This document shows, piece by piece, positions 31,729 to 39,704 of a stretch of 64,000 nucleotides of DNA. The notes beneath the pieces are model-generated. The model was not told the DNA's origin. It saw only the letters and a list, made by a program, of their open reading frames with translations, and did not search any database. Position 1 is the first letter of the stretch, and every line of letters begins with the position of its first letter. Origin of the DNA: Avoscillospira_A sp052117125 (lineage in GTDB: Bacteria; Bacillota; Clostridia; Oscillospirales; Oscillospiraceae); contig NZ_JBQKJT010000003.1 in assembly GCF_052117125.1 (NCBI RefSeq), positions 1 through 64,000 of the forward strand, given 5' to 3'. The position numbers and the translations under genes are program-made.

Positions 31729-31880
31729 GGGAAATCCCACTCCGATTTCTCGCCATTTCCGATAATTCCAGTATAACAAATATTTCCAAAAATTCCCGCG
31801 AAAGTTGTCGGTCATTAGAAAAACGGGTTTATATTCCGTGTTTCAACTGTGAAATGTTGGGAAATGTCGGGAAATGGCTA
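31729..31880. repeat. GGGAAAT-type words and three tandem decamers upstream of the parB-like gene
   Basis: GAAATGTTGG, GAAATGTCGG and GAAATGGCTA lie head to tail at 31851-31880, one per helical turn. More copies of GGGAAAT or ATTTCC occur at 31729, 31755 and 31782. Noc sites contain ATTTCCCGGGAAAT, so these may be half-sites, but no full palindrome is present. Confidence 0.4.
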
Positions 31881-31914
31881 ACGGGAGCCTGTGGAGAAAA
31901 AACCGAAAAATTCC

Positions 31915-31962
31915 AATAAAAAAGGCCCCCGACGACCGGTTATCCACAGGCCGTCGGGGGCG
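31915..31962 (-). terminator. Minus-strand terminator with a DnaA-box-like loop
   Basis: GCCCCCGACG pairs with CGTCGGGGGC. Read leftward the stem ends in a T run (the A run at 31917-31923). The loop holds TTATCCACA (31940-31948), identical to the DnaA box. Two weaker copies (TGTGGAGAA at 31890, TGTGGATAC at 32098) flank it. No annotated leftward gene ends here. The rest of 31881-32142 shows nothing else. Confidence 0.55.
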
Positions 31963-32142
31963 GCAAAACGCCTCCATTGGTAGAGCTGTACATTGAGCAT
32001 AGCACAGTTTGCGCGCAAAGTTGGGCGAATGGCCCCGATGCCTTGCGACCGAGGTGATTTTGTGATAAAATCATTAAACTGCCGCCGGGTATGCCCCTGT
32101 GGATACTGCGCGGTGGTTTTGTTGCAAAAGGAGGAATCACCT

Positions 32143-32610
32143 GTGCGTTTTCTGTGGATTTTTCTTTCCGCCGCCGTCATGGTGGGGCTGGACCAGTGGA
32201 CCAAGGCACTGACCGTGGCCAATATTCCCCTGGGCGGCGAAGTGCCCGTTTGGGACGGCGTATTCCATTTCACGCACTTTCAGAATACCGGCATGGCGTT
32301 TTCCATGCTGGAGGGAGCCCGCTGGCTGTTTCTGGTGCTGACTGTGGTGATGCTGGCGGCGCTGCTGTTTGCTGTGGGCAAGCGGTGGATTCACGGCCCC
32401 CTGGGGGTTGCGGCGGTGGCCTGCATTGTAGGCGGCGGCGTGGGCAATCTCATCGACCGAGCCGTGCACGGCTATGTGGTGGATATGATCGAAGTGGAGT
32501 TTATGAACTTTGCCATTTTCAACGTGGCGGACTGCTTTGTATGCATCGGCGCGGCGCTGATGGTGCTGTGGGTCCTGTTGTTTGACCGGAAAAAGGGGGA
32601 CAAGCTGTGA
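32143..32610 (+). CDS. lspA: Lipoprotein signal peptidase
   Basis: 155 residues from GTG 32143 (AAAAGGAGG before it). Four membrane helices. The two catalytic aspartates are in GGGVGNLIDR and FNVADCFVCIG, and FQNTGMAFSM is the other conserved box. It removes signal peptides from prolipoproteins such as those at 6576 and 51038. The stop overlaps the rluD-like start by four bases, as in the lspA-ylyB pair of Bacillus. Confidence 0.96.
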   Translation: MRFLWIFLSAAVMVGLDQWTKALTVANIPLGGEVPVWDGVFHFTHFQNTGMAFSMLEGARWLFLVLTVVMLAALLFAVGKRWIHGPLGVAAVACIVGGGVGNLIDRAVHGYVVDMIEVEFMNFAIFNVADCFVCIGAALMVLWVLLFDRKKGDKL

Positions 32611-33509
32611 CCGTCACCTGTACGGAAAGCGGTGTGCGCATGGATGTGGCGTTGACCCAGCTGCTGGAGGATGTGACCCGGTCCGCCGCCCAGCGGCTTC
32701 TGGAGGAGGGCCGCATTACTTGCGACGACCGCACGGTGAAGAAAAACGAAAAGACCACCGCCGGACAGGTCCTCACCGTGGACCTGCCGGAGCCGGAAGC
32801 CGTGGACATTGTACCCCAGAACATTCCTCTGGACATCCGCTATGAGGATGACGATGTGATTGTCCTTAACAAGCCGAAAGGGCTGGTGGTCCACCCTGCC
32901 GCCGGCCACGCCGACGGCACCTTGGTCAACGCATTGCTTTACCACTGTGCCGGGAGCTTGTCGGGCATCAACGGAGAACTGCGGCCCGGCATTGTCCACC
33001 GGATTGACAAGGACACCTCCGGCTTGCTGATTGTGGCGAAAAACGACTTTGCTCACCAGAAGCTGGCGGCCCAGCTGGCCGATCACACCCTGGCCCGGAC
33101 CTATGAGGCCATTGTCTGCGGCGGTGTGAAAGCCGACAGCGGCACCATCGACGCGCCCATCAGCCGCCACCCCACAGACCGGAAAAAGATGGCCGTGACG
33201 GAGAAGAACAGCCGCCATGCTGTGACCCATTACGAAGTGATCGCCCGGTATCGGGGGTATACCCATGTCCGGTGCCGCCTGGAGACGGGCCGAACCCATC
33301 AGATTCGCGTTCATATGGCCTACAAGGGCCACCCCATTCTGGGGGATATGGTCTACGGCCATAAAAAGCCGGAATTGGGAATGGACAGCCAGTGTCTCCA
33401 CGCCCGGGAATTGACATTCCTGCACCCCCGCACCGGCGAACCGGTGACAGTGTGCTGTGAACTGCCGGATTATTTTACGGAAGTGCTCTCCAAACTGATT
33501 CCCCAGTAG
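32607..33509 (+). CDS. rluD: RluD-type 23S rRNA pseudouridine synthase
   Basis: 300 residues from GTG 32607. An S4 RNA-binding domain (1-65, RMDVALTQLLEDVTRSAAQRLLEEGRI) precedes the RluA-family catalytic domain with PGIVHRIDKDTSGLLIVAKN and LETGRTHQIRVHM. It probably makes pseudouridines in helix 69 of 23S rRNA (YlyB/RluD-like). It is co-translated with lspA. Confidence 0.92.
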   Translation: MTVTCTESGVRMDVALTQLLEDVTRSAAQRLLEEGRITCDDRTVKKNEKTTAGQVLTVDLPEPEAVDIVPQNIPLDIRYEDDDVIVLNKPKGLVVHPAAGHADGTLVNALLYHCAGSLSGINGELRPGIVHRIDKDTSGLLIVAKNDFAHQKLAAQLADHTLARTYEAIVCGGVKADSGTIDAPISRHPTDRKKMAVTEKNSRHAVTHYEVIARYRGYTHVRCRLETGRTHQIRVHMAYKGHPILGDMVYGHKKPELGMDSQCLHARELTFLHPRTGEPVTVCCELPDYFTEVLSKLIPQ

Positions 33510-33549
33510 GATCATGGAAACAATCTGGAAATCCCAAAAATAAAAGTTT

Positions 33550-33735
33550 TACTCGATTTTTAAAAAAATCGCAGGGTCCAGGGGCAGCGCCCCGGTCGCG
33601 CCGCGCACGGCGCGAAATACCCCAATCGTCCCCAGCGCCATCCGCAGATGGCGCAATCCTCGGCCATTGGCCATAGTTCCCTCCGCCGCCCCTGCGGGGT
33701 GGACGGTGGGAACCATATACCAGCAAAGAAACCGA
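33550..33735. repeat. Intergenic cluster of palindromes
   Basis: Four or five hairpins follow one another: CGATTTTT/AAAAAATCG near 33554-33571, GGGGCAGCGCCCC at 33581-33593, CGCGCCG/CGGCGCG at 33597-33614, GCGCCATC/GATGGCGC at 33635-33654, GGCC/GGCC at 33662-33672, plus CCGCCCC/GGGGTGG near 33687. There is no gene. It resembles repeated extragenic palindromic units of Oscillospiraceae genomes. Confidence 0.55.
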
Positions 33736-33756
33736 CATATTGGATACCCATAGGAA

Positions 33757-33796
33757 AAAGCCGCTGCGACACACGTCGCAGCGGCCCCATTTTTAT
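33757..33796. terminator. Bidirectional terminator
   Basis: GCCGCTGCGAC (33760-33770) pairs with 33775-33785, with an A run before and five T after. It separates rluD and the convergent deacetylase gene. Confidence 0.85.
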
Positions 33797-35139
33797 GCTT
33801 GCAGCAGGTCCGCAACCAGCAGGAACAGGTCCCCATGAGTGAGTTTGGCGGGGATGTGTTCCGGGGCTTTACCCAGCTTGGCCGCCAAAAATTGCAGCAG
33901 CTCCTCGGCGGTTACCGGGTCCTCGGGGCGAATCCGGCCCTGGGACACCGAGAGACAGCCCTTTTGCTGGGCCAGCATCAGCGCTGCGGCATAGGGATGG
34001 GTGATCGTGCAGTCGTCAAAGGGCAGGCCGTGCTCTTTGCGCAGCAGCTGCACCCGCACCGGCACGCCGTCCCAGCCGAAGGCCATCATGGCCAATGCGC
34101 CCCGGGTCAGTACGGTGCTGGGCCGCAGGCTGTTGTCCCGGAAGGCCGGACACCAGCCGTGTTCCAGCAGGACCCGGGCCGCTGCCGCCCGCCGGTCGCT
34201 TTGGGGAACGTCCCGGAAGGGGGAACGCTCCAGCAGCTCCGATACGGTGACCACCTGATAGCCGTGCTGGGTCAGCAGTTCCAGCTGCTTGCCCAGACCG
34301 TCGGCCACCGGGGAACGGCGGGCCATGTTGTAACCGTCCTTCTGGAAAATGATCTGACCGCAGAAGTAGTCGGGGTTTTCCGCGAGCCTTTGGGCCACGG
34401 GCTTCCACATGGCCTCCACCTCGGCCTCGTAGGTGGCCAATGGAAGCCAACCGGCGCCGTCGTAGCTGGCGGCCATGTACTGGACCCCGGCCAACGCATA
34501 GGCATCATAGCTGTCGAATCCTCCGGCGATGCCGTCCACATAGTGGGGAGGACGCGACAGAGTCATGGTGTAGTTGTGGTGCTCTTTCAGATAGTGGTTG
34601 AGCCGCTTCACATCCTCCACCGCCGATTCCAGGTCCGGCAGGTGCTTGCGCTGGCCGTAGACAAGATTTTTCCGGCCAAAGAGAATATGGGAATAGGTGT
34701 GGTTGGTGATCTCGTGGCCGCCCTGCAATAGCCGGTCGATGAGCTCGGGACAGTGGACCGCGCCGCCGTCGGCGTCCTTGGCAAAGTCCGGGTAGTGGTC
34801 GTAGGCCACGCCGCCCCAGGTGGCAGAGCCGTGCTTGCCCTTGTGGTCCGGGTAGTTGTTGGAGGTGTCGCCCACTACGTCAAAGGAACCACGGGCGCCG
34901 TACTGTTCCAGTGTTTCCGCCAGCACCAGCGTCAAGGGCTTGCCGCCGTGGTTGTCGGGGTTGGCGGGCAGACGGCAGGGGCCGTCGTCAAAGGTCATGG
35001 CACAGAGCCGCTCGTTGAGGGCCACCTGCTCGATGCGGCGGACCGGAGACAGATAGACCGGCGTGCGGGCTCGCAGCTGGTCCTGGAAACGGTGCTTGGC
35101 CTTTTTGGCCAACCCGATGGATTTGGTCAGAAGAGACAT
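33793..35139 (-). CDS. Polysaccharide deacetylase (NodB/CE4) with C-terminal SLH-like repeats
   Basis: 448 residues from ATG 35139 (AAAGGAGG upstream). The CE4 domain spans about 45-310: TFDDGP with the metal Asp, GHEITNHTYSHI with the two His ligands, then LSRPPHY. A long insertion follows the first motif. From about 325 there are SLH-like units (FRDVPQSDRRAAAARVLLEHGW, then FDDCTITHPYAAALMLAQQ). There is no signal peptide or membrane helix at the N-terminus, odd for an envelope enzyme. Third gene of a compact operon with PHP and ATP-grasp genes (4-base gap). The substrate is unknown. Confidence 0.82.
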   Translation of the reverse strand: MSLLTKSIGLAKKAKHRFQDQLRARTPVYLSPVRRIEQVALNERLCAMTFDDGPCRLPANPDNHGGKPLTLVLAETLEQYGARGSFDVVGDTSNNYPDHKGKHGSATWGGVAYDHYPDFAKDADGGAVHCPELIDRLLQGGHEITNHTYSHILFGRKNLVYGQRKHLPDLESAVEDVKRLNHYLKEHHNYTMTLSRPPHYVDGIAGGFDSYDAYALAGVQYMAASYDGAGWLPLATYEAEVEAMWKPVAQRLAENPDYFCGQIIFQKDGYNMARRSPVADGLGKQLELLTQHGYQVVTVSELLERSPFRDVPQSDRRAAAARVLLEHGWCPAFRDNSLRPSTVLTRGALAMMAFGWDGVPVRVQLLRKEHGLPFDDCTITHPYAAALMLAQQKGCLSVSQGRIRPEDPVTAEELLQFLAAKLGKAPEHIPAKLTHGDLFLLVADLLQA

Positions 35140-35143
35140 GATG

Positions 35144-35887
35144 TTAATCCTCCTTTGGAGCGTGTACGAGATCGCGGAACAGGCACAGGATTTCATAGGC
35201 CAGGGCCTTGCCGGTTCGGAGAACGCCGCCCCGCTTCCGGGCCTTGGCCAGCTGGGAAAGTCCCTTTTCCCGATGGGTGGTGTGGCGGCGCAGGACCGGA
35301 CGGCATCGGCCTGCGGCAATGGCTGCCTGGAGGGCAGACAGGGTTTTTGCCGGACAATCCACCTCGGTGTAACCGTTGCCCACCTCCTTACAGCCGTGGC
35401 TGTCGCTGCCGCCGACGGCGGGCAGGCCGTGGTTTACGGCCCATTGGCGGGCCTGGGCGTTGGCGTCGGGAACCTTGAAATTGGCCCGGGCGTTGACGCC
35501 CTCTACGGCGTCCAGTCCCGGCGGCAGCCGGGAACCGTCCACGCCGGGCTTCTGAAAGGGATGGGCCGCCACGGCCAAACCGCCGCAGCGGTGAATCTCT
35601 GCGACGGCCGCTTCTCCCGTGGGACGGCCGTCTTTGCAAAGTGCGTCAAACGCAATGGGGCGGTCCAGAAACAGGCCGGTGATATGGCCGGACCGGGTGG
35701 AAATCTCACAGGCGGGAATCAGCAGCACGCCGGCCAGCTCCGGCGGCAGCGGCGTACACTGGTCGTGGTCCGTAATGGCCAGGGCATCCAGTCCCGCCTG
35801 TTTGGCGGCGGCGGCCATGCGCTCCAGGCTGTGGCGGCCGTCAATACTGCGGTTCGTATGGACGTGAAGATCAACGCGCAACGTCAT
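35144..35887 (-). CDS. PHP-domain metal-dependent phosphoesterase
   Basis: 247 residues after GGAGGTG. PHP motifs occur in order: VDLHVHTNRSIDG, ITDHDQC, PACEISTRSGHITGL, AAHPFQ and GGSDSHGCKE, giving the His/Asp ligands of a trinuclear metal centre. Homologues hydrolyse nucleoside 3',5'-bisphosphates or other phosphates. It lies three bases after the ATP-grasp gene and is certainly co-transcribed. The substrate cannot be read from sequence. Confidence 0.88.
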   Translation of the reverse strand: MTLRVDLHVHTNRSIDGRHSLERMAAAAKQAGLDALAITDHDQCTPLPPELAGVLLIPACEISTRSGHITGLFLDRPIAFDALCKDGRPTGEAAVAEIHRCGGLAVAAHPFQKPGVDGSRLPPGLDAVEGVNARANFKVPDANAQARQWAVNHGLPAVGGSDSHGCKEVGNGYTEVDCPAKTLSALQAAIAAGRCRPVLRRHTTHREKGLSQLAKARKRGGVLRTGKALAYEILCLFRDLVHAPKED

Positions 35888-35890
35888 CGG

Positions 35891-37060
35891 TCACCTCCGC
35901 AGCAGGGAGCGGTAATAGAGCAGACCCGGCTTCACGTCGCCCCACTCCCACAGGCCGTCCTTGACGGCGGGGCGCAGCAGATCGCCCACGGTGCCCAACG
36001 CCCGGCCCCATTGGCCCCGCTTGGCATAGCCCACGGCGCTGCACAGGTCGGAGGCCGTAAAGTGCATCCGGCAGGGTTGCGGCTTGGGGATGGGGGGCAG
36101 GGACAGGGGCTTGTCCGGGTTGCCCGCGTTGTGGGCAAGAATGGCCCACAGCAAACTCATGCGGCTGCCGCTGCGCCGCGTCAGGGGATAGGTACCCCAG
36201 ACCCGGGGATTGACCTCCAGCAGATAGGGCTTGCCATTGCTGTCCTCTTTAAACTCAAACATGGCAAGGCCGGTGTATTGGGTGGCTTCCACCATGGCGG
36301 CGGCCATGTCCACCAGCTGGGGGGCGTCGATGCAGTCGCAGCAGGCCGACGGTCCGCCGCTGACCGGGTATTCCCGGACCCGTCGGTGACACACGGCGGT
36401 GACCAGTTTCCCGTGGTCTGCCAGGACCGAACAGCCCAGGGCCCCGCCGGGCAGATACGTCTGCACCAGGGGCGGTTCTCCGGCCAGCTGCCGAAACCAC
36501 TCATAGATGGGAACAAAGGACGTCATATCTCTGGCAATGGAATAGCGCTGGGACGCCGACAGGCCCAGCTTTTCCCCGCACAGGGGCTTGACCACCACCG
36601 GATAGGGCAGACGGGCGGCAAAGGTGGTGACGGCTTCGCCCTCCCGCTGCACATGGGCGGCAGGCACAGGCAACCCCAGGGACTGGGCCAGTTCCGCCAC
36701 CCGGGCTTTGCTGTTGAAGTCATCCAGCTGCCGGGCCGTGGGAATCCACAGGCCGCAGACGGCGGCAAACCGCTGCCGCGTCTCCGTCTGGGCCAATGTG
36801 TTCAGTGTATCGGCGCCCACGGGCAGCAGGGCGGGTTTTTCTCCGTCTGCCGCTGCGGTCTGTTCGCACAGATGATACAGGCTGTCCAGCCAGGTTTCGG
36901 CGGGCAGCGTCACCGTCTCGTCGGCGGCGGTGCTGGAAAAACCCAGAGGAGCGGAAATGCCCTCCCGTTCGCAGCAGATCAGCCGGTGGCCGGCTTCGTG
37001 GAGGTCCCGCAGCACGGCCAGGGACATGCGGTAATGGACGTCGGTGACAATGACGGTCAT
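35891..37060 (-). CDS. ATP-grasp domain protein
   Basis: 389 residues from ATG 37060 (AAAGGAGA upstream). The N-terminal Rossmann-like part begins MTVIVTDVHYRMSLAVLRDLH. The ATP-grasp domain (about 110-300) has LPYPVVVKPLCGEKLG and the metal-binding LAMFEFKEDSNGKPYLLEVNPRVWGTYPL. The C-terminal 80 residues are specific to this family. It should activate a carboxylate with ATP and join it to an amine or similar group. First gene of the three-gene unit. Confidence 0.85.
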   Translation of the reverse strand: MTVIVTDVHYRMSLAVLRDLHEAGHRLICCEREGISAPLGFSSTAADETVTLPAETWLDSLYHLCEQTAAADGEKPALLPVGADTLNTLAQTETRQRFAAVCGLWIPTARQLDDFNSKARVAELAQSLGLPVPAAHVQREGEAVTTFAARLPYPVVVKPLCGEKLGLSASQRYSIARDMTSFVPIYEWFRQLAGEPPLVQTYLPGGALGCSVLADHGKLVTAVCHRRVREYPVSGGPSACCDCIDAPQLVDMAAAMVEATQYTGLAMFEFKEDSNGKPYLLEVNPRVWGTYPLTRRSGSRMSLLWAILAHNAGNPDKPLSLPPIPKPQPCRMHFTASDLCSAVGYAKRGQWGRALGTVGDLLRPAVKDGLWEWGDVKPGLLYYRSLLRR

Positions 37061-37080
37061 GGGACCATCTCCTTTCGCGG

Positions 37081-37125
37081 AAAAATGCCGCACTCCGCAC
37101 AGGGAGGACCCGGTGCGGAGCGGCA
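37081..37125 (-). terminator. Terminator after ftsH
   Basis: On the minus strand TGCCGCTCCGCAC pairs with GTGCGGAGTGCGGCA and is followed by five T (the A run at 37081-37085). It lies between ftsH and the ATP-grasp gene, so the trio may need partial read-through or its own promoter. Confidence 0.75.
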
Positions 37126-37130
37126 GACAA

Positions 37131-39113
37131 TCATTCAGGGGTGGATGCGTCCTCATCCGGAGACGGCGCTGCCTCCATGACAGGGTTCTCGGATTCTACC
37201 GGGGCCGTGTCATCGGCAGAAGCCGGTTCCGGCCGGTCCTCATCGGCGGCAAAGGTAAATCCGCTGTCCTTTTCGGGAATGGGCCGGTCCTCCATGAGGG
37301 CCTCGAACTGGGCGCGGCTCATGGTATCGTGTTCCAGCAGGAAGTCGGCGACAGCCAGCAGCTTGGTCTCTTCGGCTTTGAGGATTTCTGTGCAGCGGGC
37401 GTAGGCCTTGTGCATGACAGCGGTGATCTCCTCGTCAATCTCCCCGGCGGTACGCTCGGAGTAACTGCGCTGCTTCTCATAGTCACGGCCCACAAAAATC
37501 TCGTTGCCGTCGGCAAAGGATACCGCGCCCAGGCGGCCGCTCATGCCGTAGCGGGCCACCATATCCCGGGCCATGGCCGTGGCCCGCTGGAGATCGTTGG
37601 ATGCGCCGGTGGAGATGTCGTCCAGATACAGTTCCTCGGCCACACGGCCGCCCAGGAACGCGACGATATCCTCATACATCTCATTGCGGGAGGCGTAGCT
37701 GCGGTCCTCCTTGGGCAGGCTGATGGTCATGCCGCCGGCGCCGCCCCGGGGGATAATGGTGATCTGATGGACCGGGTCTGCCGTGGGCAGACGGTACATG
37801 GCCACGGCGTGGCCCGCCTCGTGGACGGCGGTGAGCCGCCGTTCCTGCTCGCTGATGACGCGGCTGCGCTTTTCGGGACCGGCGATGACCTTCATCATGG
37901 CCTCTTCCAGATCGGGCATGATGATGACCTTCCGGTTTTTCCGGGCGGCCAGCAGCGCCGCCTCGTTGAGGAGGTTGGCCAGGTCCGCGCCGGTGAAGCC
38001 GGAGGTGGCGCGGGAAATCACGCCCAGGTCCACCGTGTCGGCCAGGGGCTTATCCTTGGCATGGACTTTCAAAATGGCTTCGCGGCCATGGGCATCGGGT
38101 GCGCCCACATAGATCTGCCGATCAAAGCGGCCGGGACGCAGCAACGCCGGGTCCAGAATGTCCTGGCGGTTGGTGGCCGCCATGACGATGACGCCCTCGT
38201 TTTTGCCGAAGCCGTCCATTTCCACCAGCAGCTGGTTCAGCGTCTGTTCCCGCTCGTCGTGACCGCCGCCCATGCCTGCGCCTCTGCGGCGGCCCACGGC
38301 GTCGATTTCGTCAATGAAGATGATGGACGGGGCCAGCTTCTTGGCCTGATCGAACAAATCCCGGACGCGGCTGGCGCCGACGCCCACATACAGCTCCACG
38401 AAGTCGGAGCCGGAAATGGACAGAAACTGGACGTTAGCCTCACCGGCCACGGCCCGGGCCAGCAGCGTTTTACCGGTACCGGGAGGGCCCACCAGAAGCA
38501 CGCCCTTGGGAATCCGTGCGCCCAGGGCAGAGAAGCGCTTGGGGTCCCTGAGGAATTCCACCAACTCCTGAAGCTCGGCCTTTTCCTCGTCGGCGCCGGC
38601 CACATCGTCAAAGGTGACCGGTGCGTTCTTGTCGGTACCGATGCGGGTGTTGGCCCGGCCAAAGCGGGCCATGCCGCCGCCACCGCCGCCGTTGGCCCGG
38701 TTCATCATAAAGAACCAGACCACAATAAACAGGATACCCAGCAGCAGGTACGGCAGAATGGTGACGATCCAGGGCAGCTCCGTGGCGGGCTCGTACTGGT
38801 ATTCCAGCAAAATGCCGTCGGCCTGCTGCTGATGAATCAGAGCGCCCAAATCGTTGTAGAAAATACTCAGGCTACCCAAGTCGTGCTGGACCGTTTCACT
38901 GCCCTCATAGGGCTGGTACAGCTGTAGGGTGAGCACCCCGTCCTGAATGGTAAAGGACTTGACCTGCTCTTCCTCAAAGAGGGCCACCACCTGGGAGTAG
39001 TTTTTGATCTCCGGCGGGCCGGGGGGCTGGAGCAGGGTGGACAGGGAGGCAAAGAAGATGACCAGAATCAGGGCGTAGAACAGGAACGCCACCGGCTTGA
39101 ACTGTCTTTTCAA
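37131..39113 (-). CDS. ftsH: ATP-dependent zinc metalloprotease FtsH
   Basis: 660 residues from TTG 39113 (AAGGAGA upstream). Two membrane helices (about 7-25 and 127-147) flank an outside domain. AAA domain: Walker A GPPGTGKT, Walker B IIFIDEIDAVGRRRGAG, SRH ATNRQDILDPALLRPGRFDR. Protease domain: zinc site HEAGHAVA. It degrades misfolded membrane proteins and some regulators. The acidic C-terminal tail (about 625-660) is low-complexity. It follows hpt as in many Firmicutes. Confidence 0.98.
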   Translation of the reverse strand: MKRQFKPVAFLFYALILVIFFASLSTLLQPPGPPEIKNYSQVVALFEEEQVKSFTIQDGVLTLQLYQPYEGSETVQHDLGSLSIFYNDLGALIHQQQADGILLEYQYEPATELPWIVTILPYLLLGILFIVVWFFMMNRANGGGGGGMARFGRANTRIGTDKNAPVTFDDVAGADEEKAELQELVEFLRDPKRFSALGARIPKGVLLVGPPGTGKTLLARAVAGEANVQFLSISGSDFVELYVGVGASRVRDLFDQAKKLAPSIIFIDEIDAVGRRRGAGMGGGHDEREQTLNQLLVEMDGFGKNEGVIVMAATNRQDILDPALLRPGRFDRQIYVGAPDAHGREAILKVHAKDKPLADTVDLGVISRATSGFTGADLANLLNEAALLAARKNRKVIIMPDLEEAMMKVIAGPEKRSRVISEQERRLTAVHEAGHAVAMYRLPTADPVHQITIIPRGGAGGMTISLPKEDRSYASRNEMYEDIVAFLGGRVAEELYLDDISTGASNDLQRATAMARDMVARYGMSGRLGAVSFADGNEIFVGRDYEKQRSYSERTAGEIDEEITAVMHKAYARCTEILKAEETKLLAVADFLLEHDTMSRAQFEALMEDRPIPEKDSGFTFAADEDRPEPASADDTAPVESENPVMEAAPSPDEDASTPE

Positions 39114-39146
39114 TGTGTTTTCTCCTTGTGATCGAACAAAATGGCA

Positions 39147-39704
39147 TTAGTCCTCGTAGACCGAGGGCTTCAGCACGCCCACATAGGGCAGATTGCGGTA
39201 GTAGTCGTCGTAATCCAGGCCGTAGCCCACCACAAAGGCGTTGGGAATGGTAAACGCCACATAATCGGCCTTGATATCCACCGTGCGGCCTGCGGGCTTG
39301 TCAAGGAAGGTGCAGATTTTCAGGGAAGCGGGGCCCCGCTGACGCAGCAGGTCGCAGACATAGGACAGCGTCCGGCCCGAATCGAGGATATCCTCCAGAA
39401 TGACCACATGGCGGCCGGCAATGTCGTGGTCAATGTCCTTGCGGAAGGTCAGCTTTCCCGTGGACTGGGTGCCGCCTTCAAAGGAGGTCACCGACATAAA
39501 ATCCCACTGGCAGGGGATGGGAATGCAGTGGGCCATTTCGGCGAAAAAGGGGACGACGCCTTTGAGGACGCCCACAAAAATGGGCTTTTTCCCGGCATAG
39601 TCACGGCTCAGCTCCTGGCCCAGCTCCGCCAGACGGGTATGGATTTCCGCTTCCGATACGAGCACACGCTCAATATCCTGGGACATGTCAAAGGGATGAA
39701 TCAT
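39147..39704 (-). CDS. hpt: Hypoxanthine phosphoribosyltransferase
   Basis: 185 residues. It has the PRPP-binding loop VVILEDILDSGRTL, the flexible-loop MSVTSFEGGTQS and the base-binding end VVGYGLDYDDYYRNLPYVGVL. It salvages hypoxanthine and guanine with PRPP. The start ATG overlaps the tilS stop (ATGA), giving the usual tilS-hpt-ftsH order. Confidence 0.97.
   Translation of the reverse strand: MIHPFDMSQDIERVLVSEAEIHTRLAELGQELSRDYAGKKPIFVGVLKGVVPFFAEMAHCIPIPCQWDFMSVTSFEGGTQSTGKLTFRKDIDHDIAGRHVVILEDILDSGRTLSYVCDLLRQRGPASLKICTFLDKPAGRTVDIKADYVAFTIPNAFVVGYGLDYDDYYRNLPYVGVLKPSVYED

Noticed and set aside
31851..31880. Three tandem decamers considered as a CRISPR or satellite start
   Set aside because: The units are only 10 bp long with no spacers and no cas genes.
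31881..32161. DnaA-box-like sites as a chromosomal origin
   Set aside because: There is no dnaA, dnaN, rpmH or AT-rich unwinding element nearby. One perfect box in a terminator loop is not enough.
37044..38927. A 627-codon open frame opposite ftsH
   Set aside because: It mirrors the codon pattern of ftsH, has no ribosome site, and its product is a low-complexity Gly/His/Leu-rich sequence. It is a high-GC antisense shadow.
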